A stretch of DNA of 64,000 bases from Polynucleobacter sp. AP-Jannik-300A-C4 (GCF_018688335.1 NZ_CP061316.1:1860001-1924000); one strand, 5' to 3'; shown: positions 39,691 through 51,716, counted from the first letter of the stretch. A program made the numbers and translations. Notes: a model not told the origin generated them from the sequence alone.

Positions 39691-40826
39691 GATTTAGCCT
39701 CAAGCATTTGTTTGAAATAAGCACGAATCAGATTGTGATAACGCGAGTCATCTAATAAGAAAGCATCATGCCCATGTGGTGCATCAATCTCTGCATAACT
39801 CACTTCACTCTTATTACTGAGTAAAGATTCCACAATTTCGCGGCTGCGATTAGGGGGGAAGCGCCAATCAGTAGAAAAACTCACGACCAAAAACTTAGCT
39901 TGCACTTCTGCTAGAGCGCGATTGAGACTTCCTTCATAACGACGAGAAGGGTCAAAATAATCTAGCGCCCTGGTAATGAGTAAATAAGTATTGGCATCAA
40001 AGTAAGTAGAAAACTTATCGCCTTGATGGCGCAAATAACTCTCTACCTCAAATTCCACATCAAAGCTAAAGCGGTAGTCTTGAGATTCGCCGTGAGGTCG
40101 TTGTAATTCGCGCCCAAACTTTTCTGCCATATCATCGTCAGATAAGTAGGTAATATGTCCAACCATACGAGCCAACTTTAGACCACGCTTTGGCACCACG
40201 CCATGCTCGTAATAATTACCACCATGAAAATCTGGGTCAGACAAAATAGCATTACGCGCTACTTCATTGAACGCGATGTTTTGCGCACTCAGTTTTGGCG
40301 TCGAGGCAATAACCAAACAATGCCCAAGGCGTTTTGGAAATTGGATAGACCATGCTAATGCCTGCATTCCACCCAAGCTTCCACCCATGACTGCAGCAAA
40401 ACGACGTATACCCAATTTATCAGCCAAACGCGCCTGAGTATTGACCCAATCCTCAACCGTGATGACAGGGAATTCTGCGCCATAAGGCTTTTTAGTGGCA
40501 GGATTGATGCTCATTGGCCCGGTCGATCCGAAGCAAGAGCCTAAGTTATTAACCCCAATAACAAAGAAATGATTTGTATCTACTGGCTTGCCTGGCCCAA
40601 TCATGTTGTCCCACCAGCCGATATCTTTTGCATCATCGGGATTGGGTCCTGCTACATGGTGTGATGCATTGAGCGCATGACAAACCAGCACGGCATTACT
40701 TTTATCGGCATTCAGCTTGCCGTAAGTTTCAATAACTAAATCGTAGCTCGATAAGATGGCGCCACTTTGCAAAGGCAAGGGCTCGGCAAAGTGGATAGTG
40801 TTTCTAGAGAGATGTAACTCGCTCAT
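39687..40826 (-). CDS. metX: Homoserine O-acyltransferase MetX
   Basis: Alpha/beta-hydrolase of 379 residues that activates homoserine, entry step of methionine synthesis. The nucleophile elbow is [10 protein letters not shown] (Ser about 143), with catalytic Asp and His expected in the C-terminal FSTDWRFP and [21 protein letters not shown] and the oxyanion region are conserved. Betaproteobacterial MetX proteins often use succinyl-CoA (MetXS) rather than acetyl-CoA; I cannot decide from sequence here. Overlaps slmA and metW by 4 bp each. Confidence 0.94.
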   Translation of the reverse strand: MSELHLSRNTIHFAEPLPLQSGAILSSYDLVIETYGKLNADKSNAVLVCHALNASHHVAGPNPDDAKDIGWWDNMIGPGKPVDTNHFFVIGVNNLGSCFGSTGPMSINPATKKPYGAEFPVITVEDWVNTQARLADKLGIRRFAAVMGGSLGGMQALAWSIQFPKRLGHCLVIASTPKLSAQNIAFNEVARNAILSDPDFHGGNYYEHGVVPKRGLKLARMVGHITYLSDDDMAEKFGRELQRPHGESQDYRFSFDVEFEVESYLRHQGDKFSTYFDANTYLLITRALDYFDPSRRYEGSLNRALAEVQAKFLVVSFSTDWRFPPNRSREIVESLLSNKSEVSYAEIDAPHGHDAFLLDDSRYHNLIRAYFKQMLEAKS

Positions 40827-41479
40827 TCGGACAGAAGAATGCGAAGGCTAATATCAGATGCTTCGGTTGGCAGCTTCTTAAAGCCGCTTCGAGCAAATCG
40901 ATGCCAGCGACCTAGGACGCAACTCATCAACATAGCTGCTCGGACACTAACCTCATCTTGACTTACATTCGCCCAAGCACCGCCTTGGGTTTGAGCAATG
41001 CGTAAGGACTGCTTGAGAGATGCCTCCACGCGATCCAGTACCTGTGTAATACGCTCTTGCAGGCGATCATCCTCTTGCAACAAAGCATCACCCAAAAGTA
41101 CGCGAGTCATGCCAGGATTCTTTTCTGCGAAGAACAACAGCATCTGCAAAATCCCGCGAGCTTGTGCAAGCCCAGATTCTTCTTTTTGATTAATCTGATT
41201 AATCAAACCAAAAACTGTTTGCTCAATAAATGAAATCAAGCCCTCAAACATCTGCGCCTTACTAGCGAAATGCCGATAGAGCGCCGCTTCTGATACCTGA
41301 ATTTTTGCCGCTAATGCTGCAGTAGTGACTCGCTCACCCTTTGGGTTTTGCAACATCTCTGCCAGCACCTGCAAGATCTGTAGACGACGTTCACCAGGAC
41401 GCGGGCGCTTGCGTGTCTTACCCTCTTCGGCAACCGTCGCTTCGATCTCTGATGCAGTAGGGTCTAAGGAATCACGCAT
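40823..41479 (-). CDS. slmA: Nucleoid occlusion factor SlmA
   Basis: TetR-family DNA-binding protein of 218 residues that blocks FtsZ assembly over the nucleoid. An Arg/Lys-rich region ([12 protein letters not shown]) precedes the helix-turn-helix [31 protein letters not shown] (about 52-82), which matches SlmA. The N-terminus is about 20 residues longer than in E. coli. It sits between argB and metX; the start is 21 bp after argB. Confidence 0.88.
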   Translation of the reverse strand: MRDSLDPTASEIEATVAEEGKTRKRPRPGERRLQILQVLAEMLQNPKGERVTTAALAAKIQVSEAALYRHFASKAQMFEGLISFIEQTVFGLINQINQKEESGLAQARGILQMLLFFAEKNPGMTRVLLGDALLQEDDRLQERITQVLDRVEASLKQSLRIAQTQGGAWANVSQDEVSVRAAMLMSCVLGRWHRFARSGFKKLPTEASDISLRILLSE

Positions 41480-41500
41480 ATCTATATCTCTTATCCACTC

Positions 41501-42403
41501 TCAGCGGGAGCGAATCATTGTTCCAAAAGCTTGTTCAGTCAGAATCTCAAGCAACAGTGAGTGCTCAATTCGACCATCAATGATGTGAACAGAATTCACA
41601 CCACTCTTTGCCGCATCTAATGCAGAGGAAATCTTTGGCAACATTCCACCAGAAATCGTTCCGTCAGCAAACAAACCATCAATTTCACGTGCAGTCAGAT
41701 CGGTTAAGAGTGTGCCGGCCTTATCCATCACGCCCGGAATATTGGTCATCATGACCAATTTCTCTGCATGCAAAATTTCTGCCATCTTGCCAGCGACTAA
41801 GTCAGCATTGATGTTGTATGCCTGACCTTCTTCGCTAAATCCAATCGGAGAGATCACTGGAATAAATGCGTCATCTTGCAATGCTTTAACAACTGCCGGA
41901 TTAATGGCTTCAATCTCACCAACAAACCCTAAATCAATAGTGCCGCCTGCTTTCTTTTCATCGGCAACCAACATCTTCTTCGCACGAATCAAGCCACCAT
42001 CTTTACCAGTCAAACCAACCGCCTGGCCACCGAAGTGGTTAATCAACATCACAATATCTTGCTGTACTTCACCGCCGAGAACCCACTCCACCACTTCCAT
42101 GGTTTCTTCATCGGTTACGCGCATACCTTGAATAAAGGTGCCGGTCTTACCAATCTTCTTGAGGGCTTCATCAATTTGCGGACCGCCACCATGCACCACT
42201 ACTGGGTTCATACCAACCAGCTTAAGCAAAATGACATCGCGCGCAAAACTTTCTTTCAGGCGCTCTTCGACCATCGCATTCCCGCCGTACTTAATCACAA
42301 TAGTCTTACCGTGATAAGCGCGAATGTAAGGCAAAGCCTCGGCCAAAATCTCCGCCTTAAGTAAGGGTGGGATTTCGCTAATAGATGGGGATTGCTTAGT
42401 CAT
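41501..42403 (-). CDS. argB: Acetylglutamate kinase
   Basis: Second arginine-pathway step, phosphorylating N-acetylglutamate. 300 residues. [10 protein letters not shown] (about 37) and [11 protein letters not shown] (about 71) bind ATP and substrate; the N-terminal extension before residue 28 is of the type linked to hexameric, arginine-inhibited enzymes, though that is inference. Lies between dksA and slmA with gaps of 26 and 21 bp. Confidence 0.96.
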   Translation of the reverse strand: MTKQSPSISEIPPLLKAEILAEALPYIRAYHGKTIVIKYGGNAMVEERLKESFARDVILLKLVGMNPVVVHGGGPQIDEALKKIGKTGTFIQGMRVTDEETMEVVEWVLGGEVQQDIVMLINHFGGQAVGLTGKDGGLIRAKKMLVADEKKAGGTIDLGFVGEIEAINPAVVKALQDDAFIPVISPIGFSEEGQAYNINADLVAGKMAEILHAEKLVMMTNIPGVMDKAGTLLTDLTAREIDGLFADGTISGGMLPKISSALDAAKSGVNSVHIIDGRIEHSLLLEILTEQAFGTMIRSR

Positions 42404-42429
42404 TGCTACTTGTGTATTCAGTCTAGTAA

Positions 42430-42918
42430 TTAATCGCCAAACAATTTTTGACGAAGTTCACGACGCTCTTGCGCCTCCAGTGAGAGATTGGCTGTTGGAC
42501 GTGCAATTAAACGGTTCAAGCCAATCGGCTCGCCTGTCTCCTCACACCAACCATAATCACCAGACTCAATGCGGGCCAAAGCCTGCTCAACTTTTTTCAA
42601 GAGCTTGCGCTCACGATCACGTGTGCGCAGCTCAAGTGCATGCTCTTCCTCGATCGTTGCACGGTCAGCAGGATCAGGAACCAAAATGTTTTCACGCAAA
42701 TGCTCTGTAGTTTCAGAAGCATTTTTCAAAATATCGTCTTTTAAAGTCAAGAGCTTTTGACGGAAAAAATCTAGCTGAGCCGCATTCATATAGTCCTTTT
42801 CGGACATCTTGAGCAATTCAACTTCTGTTAAAGGGGCACCCTTAGCAGCCTTTGCACTTGCAGCCTTAGTGGGCGCTTTTGCTGTAGCCGTAGCTTTCGT
42901 TGGTGTTTTTACCGTCAT
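42430..42918 (-). CDS. dksA: DksA, single-cysteine form
   Basis: RNA polymerase secondary-channel factor that works with ppGpp. 162 residues: a Lys/Ala/Thr-rich N-terminal extension (about 1-30), the coiled-coil (about 45-115, with the acidic tip [11 protein letters not shown]) and the globular domain. Of the four zinc cysteines of E. coli DksA only the first remains ([10 protein letters not shown]); the others are Thr, Ser and Ala. Such forms occur in Alphaproteobacteria and other Burkholderiales and are thought not to need zinc. Lies 113 bp after the COG0523 gene. Confidence 0.93.
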   Translation of the reverse strand: MTVKTPTKATATAKAPTKAASAKAAKGAPLTEVELLKMSEKDYMNAAQLDFFRQKLLTLKDDILKNASETTEHLRENILVPDPADRATIEEEHALELRTRDRERKLLKKVEQALARIESGDYGWCEETGEPIGLNRLIARPTANLSLEAQERRELRQKLFGD

Positions 42919-43031
42919 TTCGTTCTTTCCATGGATCTAAACCATTATTACTTCATTCTGCCAAACTTTTACCGCCCTTTTGCCAATATTTATCAATATT
43001 GACCGTGGCGCCGGATTGTACTTGATATTTC

Positions 43032-44093
43032 TTAGGCCAAACACCCTTCAAGCCCAGCCAGCAGGGTGTCTTTAGGCAAATCAATGCCGATAAAAACCAT
43101 CCGCGTTTGCTTTGGCTCAGCACCCCAAACACCCGCTAAATCACTTCCCATCATCTGATGAACCCCCTGGAACACGACTTTTCGGTTGCTACCCTTCACA
43201 TAGAGGACGCCTTTATAGCGCAACATCTTCTCTCCGAAGACCTCCAAAATACCCCCCAGGAAGTCCTCTAATTTTTTATGATCAAAGGGTTTATCACTAC
43301 GAAAAACGAAGGATTGAATGCGGTCTGTATGGCCTGCATGGCCATGATGGTCGTGACTATGGTCATGCCCACAAGTGCTGTGATCATGGTGGTCATGGCT
43401 ATGATCGTGGCCACAAGTAGCGTGATCATGATCGTCTTGCTCTAGGAAATGAGGGTCAATATCGAGCTTGGCATTCAAATTAAAGCCCTTAAGATCCAAA
43501 ACAGCGTCTAAGGGCACTACCCCTTTAGATATACCCTGAATTGGGGCGCGGGGATTCATATGCATTAAACGATTGCGTAAAGCATCCACTTCAGCCGGCG
43601 TTACCAAATCCGTCTTAGTAATGAAGATCTGATCGGCAAAGCCTACTTGGCGCTGCGCCTCTTCATGCTCTGTGAGCTGCTGTGGGCCATGCTTGGCATC
43701 CACAAGAGTGACCACCGCATCCAATACGTAATGATCCGCAACATCATCGTCCATAAAGAATGTTTGGGCTACCGGGCCTGGATTAGCCACACCAGTAGTC
43801 TCAATGACTACGCGATCAAAACTAATCTTTTTATCTTTACGCTGCTCCCAGAGTGAATTGAGGGCCTCCACTAAATCGCCGCGGATCGTGCAACAAATAC
43901 AGCCATTACTCATTTGCACAATGTTCTCTTGATTGTCTTGAACCAAGATGTCGTTATCAATATTCTCTTCGCCGAACTCGTTTTCAATCACGGCAATTTT
44001 TTTGCCATGCTCTTCAGTCAAGATGTGTTTGAGCAAAGTCGTTTTGCCGCTACCTAAAAAGCCTGTAAGAATTGTTACTGGAATTAACGCCAT
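43032..44093 (-). CDS. COG0523 (CobW/YjiA-like) GTPase with His-rich insert
   Basis: Metal-linked GTPase of 353 residues. Walker [12 protein letters not shown] (about 15), the COG0523 metal motif CICC (about 65), TKTD guanine motif (about 155) and a C-terminal CobW domain. Between the domains is an insert with repeated [10 protein letters not shown] blocks that must bind zinc or a similar metal. The start at 44093 was preferred because GGA lies 8 nt upstream; an ATG 5 codons earlier lacks a site. Location before dksA suggests zinc homeostasis rather than cobalamin synthesis. Confidence 0.92.
   Translation of the reverse strand: MALIPVTILTGFLGSGKTTLLKHILTEEHGKKIAVIENEFGEENIDNDILVQDNQENIVQMSNGCICCTIRGDLVEALNSLWEQRKDKKISFDRVVIETTGVANPGPVAQTFFMDDDVADHYVLDAVVTLVDAKHGPQQLTEHEEAQRQVGFADQIFITKTDLVTPAEVDALRNRLMHMNPRAPIQGISKGVVPLDAVLDLKGFNLNAKLDIDPHFLEQDDHDHATCGHDHSHDHHDHSTCGHDHSHDHHGHAGHTDRIQSFVFRSDKPFDHKKLEDFLGGILEVFGEKMLRYKGVLYVKGSNRKVVFQGVHQMMGSDLAGVWGAEPKQTRMVFIGIDLPKDTLLAGLEGCLA
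43329..43435 (-). repeat. In-gene tandem repeat encoding the His-rich segment
   Basis: Two near-identical units of about 36 bp encode successive [10 protein letters not shown] blocks, with a partial third (HGHAGH). Repeats of this kind vary in copy number between strains. Limits are approximate. Confidence 0.7.
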
Positions 44094-44159
44094 GATCGAT
44101 CCATTCAAAATCTATAAATACATTCCCTAAATAGGAAACCTTCTATCTTACCGAGTTCC

Positions 44160-45161
44160 TCACGCTTTGCCAGCCTTTGCGCGTGGATGGGCTTTATCGT
44201 ATGCCTGCGCTAGGTGCTGGAAGTCTAAAGAGGTATAAATCTGCGTGCTGGCGATACTGGCATGCCCCAGCATCTCCTGCACCGCCCGCAAATCTTGGGA
44301 CGATTGCAATACATGACTTGCGAAGCTATGGCGCATCATGTGCGGATGCACATGGGTCGGCAGGCCGGCACGCATCGCCAAGGTGCGCAGACGAGCCTGC
44401 ACAGTCCGAGGGGATAGGCGCGCACCTGTAGCAGAAATAAACAAAGCCATTGATACATCTGCTTGCTCCAGTTGATCGCGGACCGCACGCCAGACTTTGA
44501 GGGATTGCATTGCAGGTCCACCAATCGGGACTGAGCGACGCTTGCCACCTTTACCCAACACCGTGACTTCTGCAGCATCCCAATCCAACCAGCCGGCTGA
44601 CTCCTGTTGGCGATCTTTGCTTTGCATCACATCAATGCCCAACAGCTCTGATAAACGTAAGCCTGATGAATACAGCAAATCAATGATCGCTGCGTCACGT
44701 ACAGTCTCGAGATCTTTTTTTTCTTCGGCTTCTTTAACGGCTTGGTTTACTAGAGAGAGTGCCTGCTCAACCGAGAGCGCCTTAGGCAAAGACTTCAGAC
44801 GTTTGGGCGCCTTCACATCATCGACAGGATTAGCGACTAGATTGGCGGTTACCTTTCCTGCCTGCGCATCGCGACGTGCATCTTTCTCGGTCAACCAGTC
44901 ATACCAGCCGCGCCATGCAGAAAGCGCTCTAGCAATCGTACGGGATGATTTTCCTTTGGAATGTAAGCGACCCGCCCAGCGACGCACATACGCATTTGTG
45001 ACTTTTAATAACTCAATGGAATCATCTGCTGCCAATTCCTGCAGCTCACCCAGATCCATGCGGTACGCTTTGAGCGTATGGGGTGAGAGCTGCCTTAAAA
45101 CATGCAGCTCGTGCAAATACTCTTGCACTAAGGGGTGAAGATCAGCTGGTGCTTGGCTCAT
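44160..45161 (-). CDS. xerC: Tyrosine recombinase XerC
   Basis: Site-specific recombinase of 333 residues resolving chromosome dimers at dif with XerD. N-terminal SAM-like domain (LVQEYLHELHVLRQLSPHTLKAY), then the catalytic set: Arg in SSGLRLSELLG, Lys in LGKGGKRRSVP, HMMRH (His and Arg), LGHASIASTQIYT (His and Tyr nucleophile). The ATG at 45161 was chosen; the 45 open codons upstream lie in the DUF484 gene and show no domain. It overlaps DUF484 by 20 bp. Confidence 0.94.
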   Translation of the reverse strand: MSQAPADLHPLVQEYLHELHVLRQLSPHTLKAYRMDLGELQELAADDSIELLKVTNAYVRRWAGRLHSKGKSSRTIARALSAWRGWYDWLTEKDARRDAQAGKVTANLVANPVDDVKAPKRLKSLPKALSVEQALSLVNQAVKEAEEKKDLETVRDAAIIDLLYSSGLRLSELLGIDVMQSKDRQQESAGWLDWDAAEVTVLGKGGKRRSVPIGGPAMQSLKVWRAVRDQLEQADVSMALFISATGARLSPRTVQARLRTLAMRAGLPTHVHPHMMRHSFASHVLQSSQDLRAVQEMLGHASIASTQIYTSLDFQHLAQAYDKAHPRAKAGKA

Positions 45162-45816
45162 AAGCCTGGATACGATCCAAAGCTGCAGCAGTGAGTTCGG
45201 CAATTTGACGTAAATAAAATGCGCCCATATCCGCAGTAAAGCGAGTTTCATCTTTGCTGGCCAACAAAAGCACTGCTGGTGATTGCGCCGCACCAATACT
45301 CTTGCCTAATGGCAGGCCAATAGCCACCATACTTTGCCACTCAGGATCAATGCTCACTTGAGTTGCCAGCAAATCTACGCTCGCTGCAGCCAGCTCTTTA
45401 GCAGAGCCACAAAGCGGCGTATCGATCCAAGGACCAAATGCTGTATTGGGTGACAAGAGTTGTGCAGCTTCCACCTCAAATACCTCTGCCAAACCCGCAG
45501 TCACTGCAGACTCTACATCTGCCTTCGTGTTGGCACCTATCAGGCGTAACAACCAGGCTACTAGGCTCTGTTGAGTTTTGTCATTGCGGCTACCGAAGTG
45601 CAACATCTCACTCAGGCGGCGGTTCAGCTCTTGGTTTTGTGTGCGCAACAAAGTCATCTGGCGCTCTTGCAATGAAATGGCGCGATCTTCATGTGGATGC
45701 TTCAAGCGGATTTCATTTAAGAGATTGGCATAGCGCTCAAAAAAACCTGGGGTAGCGCGTAACCACTCTGCCACCAATTCTTCTTGCTCGGCCTGCTTGG
45801 GATCGATTGCGCTCAT
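45142..45816 (-). CDS. DUF484 family protein
   Basis: GAF-like protein of 224 residues usually encoded just before xerC. The N-terminal EELVAEWLRATPGFFERYANLL and SLQERQMTLLRTQNQELNRRL (short coiled coil) are conserved; the remainder is a GAF-like fold with no obvious ligand motif. Function unknown, but its strict link to xerC suggests a role in chromosome segregation. Confidence 0.88.
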   Translation of the reverse strand: MSAIDPKQAEQEELVAEWLRATPGFFERYANLLNEIRLKHPHEDRAISLQERQMTLLRTQNQELNRRLSEMLHFGSRNDKTQQSLVAWLLRLIGANTKADVESAVTAGLAEVFEVEAAQLLSPNTAFGPWIDTPLCGSAKELAAASVDLLATQVSIDPEWQSMVAIGLPLGKSIGAAQSPAVLLLASKDETRFTADMGAFYLRQIAELTAAALDRIQAYEPSTS

Positions 45817-45850
45817 CTATGTCTTTCTTGCATATTTTTTATTTAACTTT

Positions 45851-47323
45851 TTAGCCCAGCTTTTTACGCAACAGCTCATTCACTTGCCCTGGGTTGGCTT
45901 TACCTTGTGAGGCTTTCATAATCTGGCCCACCAAAGCATTAAATGCTTTTTCCTTGCCAGAGCGGAACTCCTCAACAGACTTTTCATTAGTTGCCAACAC
46001 TTTATCGATCATGGCTTCCAACTCACCGCTGTCACTAATTTGCTTTAAACCTTTAGCTTCAATCACTTCATCAACAGTGCTAATGGCTTTACCAGCAACT
46101 GCCTCCTCCCACAAAATCGCAAAGATATCCTTAGCAATCTTGTTAGAGATAGTGCCATCTGCTACGCGAGTTAATAGCGGTGCTAAATGCCCTGCTTTCA
46201 AGGGGGCATCTGCGGTAGCAATACCAGCACGATTCAATGATGAAGCAAACTCACCCGCAATTAAGTTGGCCGCAGCTTTTGCCAAAGGCTTACCAACAAT
46301 GGCGAGCAGCTCTTCAAATACTTTTGCAGTGTCGCGATCTTGTGTGAGTAATTGCGTATCGTATGCACTTAAACCAAACTCACTTTGCCACTGCTCACGA
46401 AGCTGTGCTGGCAAAGGGGGCATCTTGCTGCGCACATCTGCAATCCATGCATCATCAATCACTACCGGCAATAAATCTGGGTCTGGGAAGTAGCGATAGT
46501 CATTCGCATCCTCTTTGCTTCGCATGCTGCGAGTTTCTTGACGATCGGGATCGTACAAGCGGGTTTCTTGCACGACTGTGCCACCATCTTCAATTAATTC
46601 AATTTGGCGACGCACTTCATATTGAATCGCTTCCTCTAAAAAGCGGAACGAGTTCAGATTCTTAATTTCGCAACGGGTACCAAATTCTTTTTGGCCTACT
46701 GGTCGAACGGATACGTTGGCATCACAACGGAAAGAGCCTTCTTGCATATTGCCATCACACACCCCCAACCAAACTACGAGTGTATGTAGCGCTTTTGCAT
46801 AAGCGACTGCTTCAGCAGCACTGCGCATCACCGGCTCTGTCACAATTTCTAACAATGGTGTGCCGGCACGATTCAGGTCAATGCCGCTAGAGGCTTCGCC
46901 ATGTGGGCCTAAGAAGCCCTCTTCGTGAACCGACTTACCAGCATCTTCTTCCATATGGGCGCGTGTGAGCTCAACTACTTTGACTTGATCGCCGACCAAT
47001 ATCTCTAAATGACCACCTACAACTACTGGGAGATCCATCTGACTAATCTGGTATCCCTTTGGCAAGTCAGGGTAGAAATAATTCTTGCGCGCAAAGATAC
47101 TTGCTGGAGAAATCTTTGCGTTTACTGCCAAACCAAAGCGAATGGCATGCTCAACTGCCTGACGATTCAATACTGGCAAAACGCCAGGTAAAGCCAAGTC
47201 AACTGCACAAGCCTGGGTATTGGGGCCCGCACCAAAGCGCGTACTTGCACCACTAAAGATTTTTGATTGCGTTTGAAGCTGTGCGTGAGTCTCTAGACCA
47301 ATCACGATTTCCCATTGCATCAT
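45851..47323 (-). CDS. gatB: Aspartyl/glutamyl-tRNA amidotransferase subunit B
   Basis: Kinase subunit of GatCAB, which makes Gln-tRNA and/or Asn-tRNA from mischarged Glu- or Asp-tRNA. 490 residues. [15 protein letters not shown] at the N-terminus, [27 protein letters not shown] and CDANVSVRP are signature blocks; the C-terminal YqeY-like tail binds tRNA. It overlaps gatA by 4 bp in the gatC-gatA-gatB operon. Confidence 0.97.
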   Translation of the reverse strand: MMQWEIVIGLETHAQLQTQSKIFSGASTRFGAGPNTQACAVDLALPGVLPVLNRQAVEHAIRFGLAVNAKISPASIFARKNYFYPDLPKGYQISQMDLPVVVGGHLEILVGDQVKVVELTRAHMEEDAGKSVHEEGFLGPHGEASSGIDLNRAGTPLLEIVTEPVMRSAAEAVAYAKALHTLVVWLGVCDGNMQEGSFRCDANVSVRPVGQKEFGTRCEIKNLNSFRFLEEAIQYEVRRQIELIEDGGTVVQETRLYDPDRQETRSMRSKEDANDYRYFPDPDLLPVVIDDAWIADVRSKMPPLPAQLREQWQSEFGLSAYDTQLLTQDRDTAKVFEELLAIVGKPLAKAAANLIAGEFASSLNRAGIATADAPLKAGHLAPLLTRVADGTISNKIAKDIFAILWEEAVAGKAISTVDEVIEAKGLKQISDSGELEAMIDKVLATNEKSVEEFRSGKEKAFNALVGQIMKASQGKANPGQVNELLRKKLG

Positions 47324-48837
47324 GCCACCTCGCTTGCTTGACGCAAATGCCAGTCAGTACTTTGCTGATATTGATGAGCCACCTGAAGTAAGCGCGCCTC
47401 AGAAAAATAATTGCCAATGAGCTGCATACCGATAGGTAGCTTGCTTGAATTAAATCCACAAGGAACGCTCATCGCCGGTAACCCGGCTAAGTTCGTTGAG
47501 AGCGTATAAATATCCTCTAAATACATTTGCACTGGATCTTTTGATTTTTCACCTAGGCGCCATGCAACATCGGGCGCAACTGGCCCCAAGATCACATCGC
47601 ACTTCTCAAATGCTGCCTGAAAATCTGCGGCAATAATGCGACGAATTTTTTGGGCCTGTAAATAATAGGCGTCGTAATAGCCATGACAGAGCACATAAGT
47701 GCCAACTAAGATACGCCGCCTCACTTCTGCTCCAAATCCTTCGGTGCGTGATTTCTTATACATGTCAGATAAATCACGATATTCATTTGCGCGGTGTCCG
47801 TAACGCACACCATCAAAGCGACTCAAATTACTTGAGGCTTCAGCTGGGGCTAAAACGTAATACACCGGAATGGACAACTTAGTCTTTGGAAGGCTTACTT
47901 CTAGCAACTCTGCACCCAAATCTTGCAATGCTTTTGCTGCTGCATTGACAGCATTAGCCACTTCAGGCGCAAGCCCTTCTGCAAAGAATTCTTTTGGCAA
48001 GCCAACCCGCAAACCTTCTAAAGGTTTTATAGAGTTTGCATTACCCTCTTTCCAATTTTGTGTGAGGTAGCGGCTGTAATCTTCTCCAGAATCGGCAAGC
48101 GAAGTAGAGTCGCGCGAGTCATGGGAAGACATTGCTGTAAGCAATAATGCGCAATCTTCAGCCGTTTTACCCATCGGGCCGGCTTGATCCAATGAAGAGG
48201 CGTAGGCAATCATCCCGTAACGAGATACGCGCCCGTAACTTGGCTTGATTCCGGTTAATCCACAAAAAGCAGCTGGCTGACGTATCGATCCACCCGTATC
48301 TGTGCCCGTTGCAATTGGCGCCAATCCTGCGGCCACTGCGGCTGCTGAGCCTCCAGAGGAGCCGCCGGCTACGTAATCTGAGTTCCACGGATTTAGAACT
48401 GGGCCATAAGCTGAATTTTCATTTGAGGAGCCCATTGCAAACTCATCCATATTGGTCTTGCCAAGGCAAACCATGCCGGCACCATTTGGATTCAACTCAT
48501 CTGGGATTCCAAGATTTGAGACTACGGTGGCATCAAATGGACTGAGGTAACCCTCGAGCATTTTGGATGCTGCAGTGGACTTCCAGCCGCGCGTCACAAA
48601 GACGTCCTTATGCGCAACTGGGATACCCGTTAATTTTCCGGATTTACCTGAGGCAATGATTTTATCTGCTTTAGATGCTTGCTCTAAACTTAAGTGAGTG
48701 CTTACATCAAGGTATGCATTGAAGCGCTTTCCAGCCTCAATACGATCTAAAAAATACTTTGTCAGCTCGGTACTAGAGACCTCTTTTGCTGCCAACGCTT
48801 TGGCCATTAAGGCTATGGGTGTTTGGTGCCAGCTCAT
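47320..48837 (-). CDS. gatA: Glutamyl-tRNA amidotransferase subunit A
   Basis: Amidase subunit of GatCAB, releasing ammonia from glutamine. 505 residues. Amidase signature [14 protein letters not shown] (about 157-170) with the Ser-cisSer-Lys triad; the Lys is in [11 protein letters not shown] (about 76). Long insertion between is normal. Overlaps gatC and gatB by 4 bp on each side. Confidence 0.97.
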   Translation of the reverse strand: MSWHQTPIALMAKALAAKEVSSTELTKYFLDRIEAGKRFNAYLDVSTHLSLEQASKADKIIASGKSGKLTGIPVAHKDVFVTRGWKSTAASKMLEGYLSPFDATVVSNLGIPDELNPNGAGMVCLGKTNMDEFAMGSSNENSAYGPVLNPWNSDYVAGGSSGGSAAAVAAGLAPIATGTDTGGSIRQPAAFCGLTGIKPSYGRVSRYGMIAYASSLDQAGPMGKTAEDCALLLTAMSSHDSRDSTSLADSGEDYSRYLTQNWKEGNANSIKPLEGLRVGLPKEFFAEGLAPEVANAVNAAAKALQDLGAELLEVSLPKTKLSIPVYYVLAPAEASSNLSRFDGVRYGHRANEYRDLSDMYKKSRTEGFGAEVRRRILVGTYVLCHGYYDAYYLQAQKIRRIIAADFQAAFEKCDVILGPVAPDVAWRLGEKSKDPVQMYLEDIYTLSTNLAGLPAMSVPCGFNSSKLPIGMQLIGNYFSEARLLQVAHQYQQSTDWHLRQASEVA

Positions 48838-49127
48838 TCGATCACCCGTGGGACTAAGAAGTAGCCATCTTGCACGGCTGGGGCGGATTGCATATTTTCT
48901 GCACGATGGTCAGTTTCAGTAACGCCATCTTTGCGCAAAGGTTGCGCCAAATCACGCAGAAAGAGGATGGGGTGAGCTAAGGGGGCAAGACCGGTTGTAT
49001 CGACAGCTTGCATTTCTTCAACTAAGGCAAAAACTGCCTGTAATTGGGGCAAGACTGCTTCGGCTTCTGCCTGACTTAACTCAAGGCTGGAAAGGTGCGC
49101 AATGCGCTGGACATCATCAAGTTTCAT
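48834..49127 (-). CDS. gatC: Glutamyl-tRNA amidotransferase subunit C
   Basis: Small structural subunit of GatCAB, 97 residues, wrapping GatA and Gat[20 protein letters not shown] and the C-terminal [10 protein letters not shown] and YFLVPRVIE are typical. First gene of gatCAB, divergent from mreB with 62 bp between starts. Confidence 0.93.
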   Translation of the reverse strand: MKLDDVQRIAHLSSLELSQAEAEAVLPQLQAVFALVEEMQAVDTTGLAPLAHPILFLRDLAQPLRKDGVTETDHRAENMQSAPAVQDGYFLVPRVIE

Positions 49128-49171
49128 GGTGCTCTAGAGTATCATCGCTATATATATTTTTTAACACTTAA

Positions 49172-50233
<1,062 letters not shown>

Positions 50234-50257
50234 TTGACCTAAGCGTCGATTAGGGAA

Positions 50258-51187
50258 TTGCAACATAGCGCTCCTCCTCTTTTCAGACAAGGCGTTCCGG
50301 CTTTAGTCAAACTGATTGTCTGCCTGTCGATCAGCATCGCATTGATGTTGATCGATTTTCGCTATAAGGCACTCGATCCAATTCGCAACAATGTCAACTG
50401 GCTGTTGCGCCCACTAGAGTATGTGATGATGATGCCGCGCAATGTTTATGAAGTGACATCAGAATATTTCACTAGTCGCGGAACACTCGATAAAGAAAAC
50501 CAAGAGATGAAAGTCCGCCAAGCTGAACTTTCTCTGCTTGCGAATCAATCTGAATTTCTTTTAATAGAAAATCAAAATTTGCGTCAGCTCATCGACTTAC
50601 AAAATCAAGTTCCCTATAAAACATTGTCGGTGGAAATTTTATTCAATCCACCCAATCCAATTTCTCAACGGATTGTGATTAATCGGGGAAGTGCCGACGG
50701 ACTAAAGCAAGGCAGTCCAATAGCCAACGACTCCGGTATCTTGGGTCAAGTAGTGCGTCTCTACAATAACTCTGCCGAGGTTTCATTATTAGAGGATCGT
50801 GACTTTGCAGTTCCTGTACAGGTGGCTCGCAATGGCTTGAGAGCAGCGGTATTTGGAGCTGGGCGTGGCAACCCCTTAGAGCTTCGCTATTTACCCGTGG
50901 CCAGTGATTTAGAAGTAGGTGACGTACTCATTACCTCTGGTATCGACGGCGTTTATCCGCCAGGTTTTGCCGTTGCAGTCATTAGTCGCATTGAGCGTAA
51001 TGCGGATAAAAACTCATCGAATGTATTTTGTGTGCCAATTGCCCCCGTCAATCGCTATCGCCAGGCTTTAGCCCTTCTTTATGATCCCCAGTGGGATGCC
51101 AATGCTTCTACTGGCAGCAATAAATTAGGCGCACCGATAGTTAACGCTCCAGGCCGCCGTCAAACTCGTGCGCGAGGCATGCAATGA
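50258..51187 (+). CDS. mreC: Rod-shape protein MreC
   Basis: Bitopic membrane scaffold of 309 residues. One TM segment at about 17-32 (LIVCLSISIALMLI), a periplasmic coiled coil (about 70-110) and two beta domains (from SVEILFNPPNPISQRIVINRGS). Start is TTG at 50258 with AGGGAA just upstream. Basic C-terminal tail. Overlaps mreD by 4 bp. Confidence 0.94.
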   Translation: MQHSAPPLFRQGVPALVKLIVCLSISIALMLIDFRYKALDPIRNNVNWLLRPLEYVMMMPRNVYEVTSEYFTSRGTLDKENQEMKVRQAELSLLANQSEFLLIENQNLRQLIDLQNQVPYKTLSVEILFNPPNPISQRIVINRGSADGLKQGSPIANDSGILGQVVRLYNNSAEVSLLEDRDFAVPVQVARNGLRAAVFGAGRGNPLELRYLPVASDLEVGDVLITSGIDGVYPPGFAVAVISRIERNADKNSSNVFCVPIAPVNRYRQALALLYDPQWDANASTGSNKLGAPIVNAPGRRQTRARGMQ

Positions 51188-51708
51188 TCGATTTTCAAAG
51201 CGGCTATATTCTGCGACCGGTTAATCCAGTCTTTATTTATTTCAGCTTACTTTGTGCGCTGTTGCTTTCACTGCTGCCAATTGGTAATTACAGCTGGGTT
51301 CCCGACTGGCTCATTATTTGTATCGTCTTTTGGAATATCCATCAACATCGCTATATTGGGGTGGGCACCGCATTCTTTCTTGGGCTCTTGATGGATGTGC
51401 ATAACTCTGATCTGCTGGGCTTGCATGCTTTTAGCTACTCATTGGTCGCCTACCTTGCGATCTCTTGGCATAGACGAATCATTGTTTTGAATGTTCTCAC
51501 CCAGGCGATGCACTTACTGCCGATTTTCTTACTAGTTTCATTATTCCCTGTAATCACTCACTGGCTATTGAGTGGTGAAGTCTATTGGTGGGCATTAACC
51601 GGTGCTGTCCAAGCAATGATTGAGACATTGCTATGGCCTGTAGCAACGCAAATTTTGCTTTCGCCCCAACGTCGACCCATTGATGTTGACCACAATCGTC
51701 CGCTTTAA
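51184..51708 (+). CDS. mreD: Rod-shape protein MreD
   Basis: Small integral membrane protein of 174 residues with about 5-6 TM segments, partner of MreC. ILRPVNPVFIYFSLLCALLLSLLP at the N-terminus and the GVGTAFFLGLLMDVHNSDLLGLHAFSY motif are typical. 8 bp before mrdA. Confidence 0.9.
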   Translation: MIDFQSGYILRPVNPVFIYFSLLCALLLSLLPIGNYSWVPDWLIICIVFWNIHQHRYIGVGTAFFLGLLMDVHNSDLLGLHAFSYSLVAYLAISWHRRIIVLNVLTQAMHLLPIFLLVSLFPVITHWLLSGEVYWWALTGAVQAMIETLLWPVATQILLSPQRRPIDVDHNRPL

Positions 51709-51716
51709 AGCGCTGC

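Noticed and set aside
42984..43001. Perfect 7-bp inverted repeat CAATATT-TATC-AATATTG between dksA and the COG0523 gene, as an operator
   Set aside because: A/T-rich, close to a TTGATA promoter-like hexamer, and not matching a regulator site I know; could occur by chance.
44094..44159. Zur-type operator upstream of the COG0523 gene
   Set aside because: I looked for a GTTATA-like dyad and saw only an imperfect TTCC/GGAA repeat.
44497..45138. Open frame of 213 codons antisense to xerC
   Set aside because: The Ser/Arg-rich composition is that of a reverse-complement shadow; xerC catalytic motifs on the other strand are intact.
45894..46493. Open frame of 199 codons antisense to gatB
   Set aside because: Shadow of gatB; low-complexity Ser/Ala content and no start signals.
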